Shown: in pieces, positions 50,708 through 52,882 of the stretch | How positions within the stretch are numbered: position 1 is the first letter of the stretch | Layout: each line of letters starts with the position of its first letter | Program-made: the position numbers and the translations under genes | Notes under the pieces: generated by a model | Databases searched by the model: none | The model's input: only the letters and a program-made list of their open reading frames with translations | Told to the model about the DNA's origin: nothing | NCBI GenBank assembly: GCA_031969915.1 | Contig: DALYJJ010000028.1 | Coordinates: 1-52,882 of the forward strand | Direction: 5' to 3' | DNA: 52,882 bases | From: DALYJJ01 sp031969915 | Lineage (GTDB): Bacteria > Acidobacteriota > Terriglobia > Bryobacterales > Bryobacteraceae

Positions 50708-52082
50708 GTTTGTGCTCCGCGGGCGCGGGAGTTTTGCCAGGCGGGGGCTGCGCGGCCGCCGGTTGAGCGGGCCACTTGAGCTGGCTCTCCGAGTTCAACA
50801 GGAAGTTGCCCGAGGTGACGATCCGGTCGCCTTCCCGGAGGCCGCTCCGGATCTCGATCTTCCCGCCCGCGCGCAGCCCGGTCTGAACGGGCCGGGGCTC
50901 AAAGACGCCATCGCCCTGGGAGACGAAAACGATTTCGCGCTCGCCCGTGTGCAGCACCGCCTCGGCGGGCACCACCAACCGGCGGCCCGTGGGCACGTGG
51001 AACTCGGCTTCCACGTACATGTCCGGCTTGAGCGCCAGATCGGGATTGGGAGCCGTGAGCCGGACCTTGAGCGTACGCGTGGCCGGATCCACCTGGGGCA
51101 GAATGTAATCCACCTGGGCGCGAATTTTGCGGCCGGGCAGGTAGCTCAGCGCGATTTCGGCCTGGCGGCCGACGGTGATCAGGGGCGCGTCGGATTCGTA
51201 GACGTCGGCGACGATCCACACGCGGCTGAGATCGACGATCGTGTAAAGCTCCGTCTCGGGCGTGATCCGGAGATTCGGGAAGGCGTTGCGCGTGGCGATG
51301 AGCCCGGAGGCCGGGGCGTACATCGTCACATGGTGCGACGACTTGCCGGTGCGTTCGATCTCCTCGATCTGCTCTCGTGTGAGGCCCCAATGTTCCAGGT
51401 GCTCGCGCGCAGCCTGGACGACGCCGTCGCCGTTGGCGGGCATCAGCCGGCGCGCCTTCAGCGCGAGCAGGTACTCCTGCGTGGCCATCGCCAGTTCGGG
51501 ACTATAAAGGGTGAGCAGCGGCTCGCCCTTCTTCACCGCGCGGCCCGTGAAGTCGGCGAAGACCTTTTCGATCCAGCCTTCGGTGCGGGCGTGGACGCGC
51601 GTGATCAGGCGTTCGTCCTGGGTGACTTTGCCCGCGGCACGAACCACCTGGTGGCCGCTCTCCACCTCCACGTGGCCGTAGCGCACGCCGATCCACTGCT
51701 GCTTGTCGGCGCTGATCTGAACGGAGCCCGGTTGATCGGAGGCGTACACGGGTTCCAGATCCTTGCCGGTCTCGGGATTGATGCCGGGGTTGTTGTCGCG
51801 GTAGTTGGGATCCTCGGGGTCACGGTAGTAGAGGATCCTGCCCTTCTTGGGCGCTCCTCCTTCAGAACCGCCACCGTCGGCGTACACCGGCTCAAGTTTC
51901 ATCCCGCAGTCGGGGGCGATGCCCGGCTTGTCGCTGCGGTATTGCGGATGCATCGGGTCGTGCCAGTAGAGGATCTTGCGGCCGCCGGTTTCGGCGGGAG
52001 CGCCCGCGGTCCCCCTCTTCCCGAGATACCAGCCGCCGGCGAAGGCGGCGGCGACAACGGCGACGATCAGAGCGCGTTTCAT
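50700..52082 (-). CDS. cusB: CusB-type periplasmic adaptor with two heavy-metal-binding-type modules
   Basis: A 460-residue membrane-fusion protein joining the RND pump to the outer-membrane channel. N-terminal membrane anchor/signal (residues 4-21). Module 1 (~36-68, LYWHDPMHPQYRSDKPG...PDCGMKLEPVY) is the heavy-metal-binding domain with Met, His and Cys ligands. Module 2 (~82-114, LYYRDPEDPNYRDNNPG...PETGKDLEPVY) has the same scaffold but lacks those ligands. The barrel-sandwich hybrid (GWIEKVFADFTGRAVKKGEPL), alpha-hairpin and beta-barrel follow. The C terminus ends EHKHD. It overlaps the channel gene by ATGA and the pump by 8 bases. Confidence 0.92.
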   Translation of the reverse strand: MKRALIVAVVAAAFAGGWYLGKRGTAGAPAETGGRKILYWHDPMHPQYRSDKPGIAPDCGMKLEPVYADGGGSEGGAPKKGRILYYRDPEDPNYRDNNPGINPETGKDLEPVYASDQPGSVQISADKQQWIGVRYGHVEVESGHQVVRAAGKVTQDERLITRVHARTEGWIEKVFADFTGRAVKKGEPLLTLYSPELAMATQEYLLALKARRLMPANGDGVVQAAREHLEHWGLTREQIEEIERTGKSSHHVTMYAPASGLIATRNAFPNLRITPETELYTIVDLSRVWIVADVYESDAPLITVGRQAEIALSYLPGRKIRAQVDYILPQVDPATRTLKVRLTAPNPDLALKPDMYVEAEFHVPTGRRLVVPAEAVLHTGEREIVFVSQGDGVFEPRPVQTGLRAGGKIEIRSGLREGDRIVTSGNFLLNSESQLKWPAQPAAAQPPPGKTPAPAEHKHD

Positions 52083-52882
52083 GCACCCACCTCCAGGATT
52101 TCAGTCGCGGTGAGTTCTTCCAGCCGCACCAGGGCCAGAAGGTAGTTCAGTTGTTCTTCCCGCGCCGTCGTTTCGTACTCCAGGACGGCGAGCAGGTTGT
52201 TGAGCAGGGTCAGGAAATCCACCTTGCCCTGCGAATAGGCGGGGATCGAGCTTTCGAGCGTGAGCTTCGCCTGCGGGATGAGCGTGCCGTGGTAGAGGTC
52301 GAGGATCTTGCGCGACGTCTCGGCGGCGCGAAAATCCTCCTGGAGGCGAAAGGCCAGCGTTTGAGCGGTGGATTCGAAGCCCCGCCGCGCGGCCGCGAGT
52401 TCGGCGGAGCGCTCCGCGACTTCGCTTCGCACGCGGCTGCGGTTGAAAACCGGCAGCGAGATGTCCACCCGGAATTGGTACATGTCCGCCATGCGGCCCA
52501 TGTTGAAGTAGCCGCCCGAGAGCGCGTAGTCGGGTTGCGCGCCCTTGCGTGCCAGGCTCACGGAGAGTTCGTCGCGCTCGATCCGCTTGCGGTCGCGGGA
52601 AAGGTCCGGGGAGTTCCGCTGCACGGCGGCGAGCAGTGCGGGGAGTTGAAGGGTGAAAGCGGGCGCCGGCGTCGCGGCGGGCCTTCCAAGCGGTGCTCCC
52701 GGCTGGCGGGCGGCCAGCGCGTTCAGTTCCGCCTCCCTGCTCCGGATCTCCTGGCGTAGGCGTTCGAGCCGCAGATCGAGAGCGGCAAGCTGGGTCTGTC
52801 CTTTGAAGATGTCCTGCTGCGCGGCCTGGCCGGCGGCGTAGCGCACTTCGGTGACCTTGATGGTCTCCCTCACGAGCTCCTG
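52079..52882 (-). CDS. TolC/CusC-type outer-membrane efflux protein, N-terminal part off the window
   Basis: The frame is open to the last base of the window; the first visible GTG at 52873 is internal. About 267 C-terminal residues are present. They carry the outer-membrane efflux (OEP) pattern: long coiled-coil helices (AQQDIFKGQTQLAALDLRLERLRQE) and the strand-bearing segment RVDISLPVFNRSRVRSEVAER, then ETSRKILDLYHGTLIPQAKLTL and FLTLLNNLLAVLEYETTAREEQLNYLLAL. It forms the outer-membrane channel of the tripartite pump and is the first gene of the operon in view. The stop overlaps the adaptor start (ATGA). Confidence 0.9.
   Translation of the reverse strand, partial: QELVRETIKVTEVRYAAGQAAQQDIFKGQTQLAALDLRLERLRQEIRSREAELNALAARQPGAPLGRPAATPAPAFTLQLPALLAAVQRNSPDLSRDRKRIERDELSVSLARKGAQPDYALSGGYFNMGRMADMYQFRVDISLPVFNRSRVRSEVAERSAELAAARRGFESTAQTLAFRLQEDFRAAETSRKILDLYHGTLIPQAKLTLESSIPAYSQGKVDFLTLLNNLLAVLEYETTAREEQLNYLLALVRLEELTATEILEVGA

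Noticed and set aside
1..52882. CRISPR arrays, tRNAs, rRNAs, prophage or integron structures
   Set aside because: No regularly spaced direct repeats, no tRNA-like cloverleaf with CCA end and no phage structural genes were recognised on reading through. Only REP-like elements were found.

Overview
The window is GC-rich bacterial DNA, densely packed with genes. It looks like Acidobacteriota of the Solibacter/Bryobacter type. The clearest marker is a secreted protein ending in the TIGR03437 domain (29860-32832), a family strongly expanded in that group. DUF5107-TPR, DUF4252 and AIM24-type proteins and many Sec-exported proteins of unknown function agree with this. About 48 genes, counting fragments, are supported. 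No rRNA, tRNA, CRISPR array, prophage or intact insertion sequence was seen, and no gene-free stretch exceeds 300 bases. A run of ten N at 40697-40706 is an assembly gap.

Layout. 1-5546: end of a YyaL/DUF255 gene, a DUF5684 membrane protein, a Sel1-repeat/radical-SAM pair, an isoprenylcysteine methyltransferase-like protein, heme A synthase and a PGPGW-like protein. 5569-10947: secreted parvulin isomerase, an ECF sigma/anti-sigma/DUF4252 operon, a small protein plus MNT-type nucleotidyltransferase, and two cell-wall enzymes (AMIN-amidase, lytic transglycosylase). 11025-18442: mobA coupled to an MlaF-type ATPase, a REP-like inverted repeat, a 1336-residue subtilase with four disulfide-type repeats, a PDZ-like secreted protein and a membrane protein with a degenerate JAMM domain. 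18482-27673: an FGE-domain/rhamnogalacturonan-lyase-like protein coupled to a DUF5107-TPR protein, small membrane proteins, an RRM protein, a dienelactone hydrolase and a probably frameshifted RNase HI. 27675-37467: hybrid histidine kinase, AIM24 protein, TIGR03437 metalloprotease-like protein, alcohol dehydrogenase, SH3-TPR-gluzincin, VapBC and a GMC oxidoreductase.

37504-42307 looks like a storage-lipid locus. The PhaR-type regulator is divergent from a phasin-like protein built from six copies of an AQK-centred repeat. A perfect CTGC-N3-GCAG palindrome lies just after the predicted phasin promoter, where a repressor would act. A wax ester synthase/DGAT and an ABC1/UbiB-type kinase follow. 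No PHA synthase is visible, so a phasin/PhaR pair may here serve neutral-lipid droplets.

42309-52882, all on the minus strand, holds a YncE/phosphoesterase protein coupled to an ALDH7-type dehydrogenase and a heavy-metal efflux operon (TolC-type channel, CusB-type adaptor, CusA-type pump). The operon ends with two small secreted accessory proteins. The pump gene is split by a frameshift near 50281.

All calls come from reading the sequence and remembered family features. No database search was run, so family names for weakly conserved proteins are inferences.
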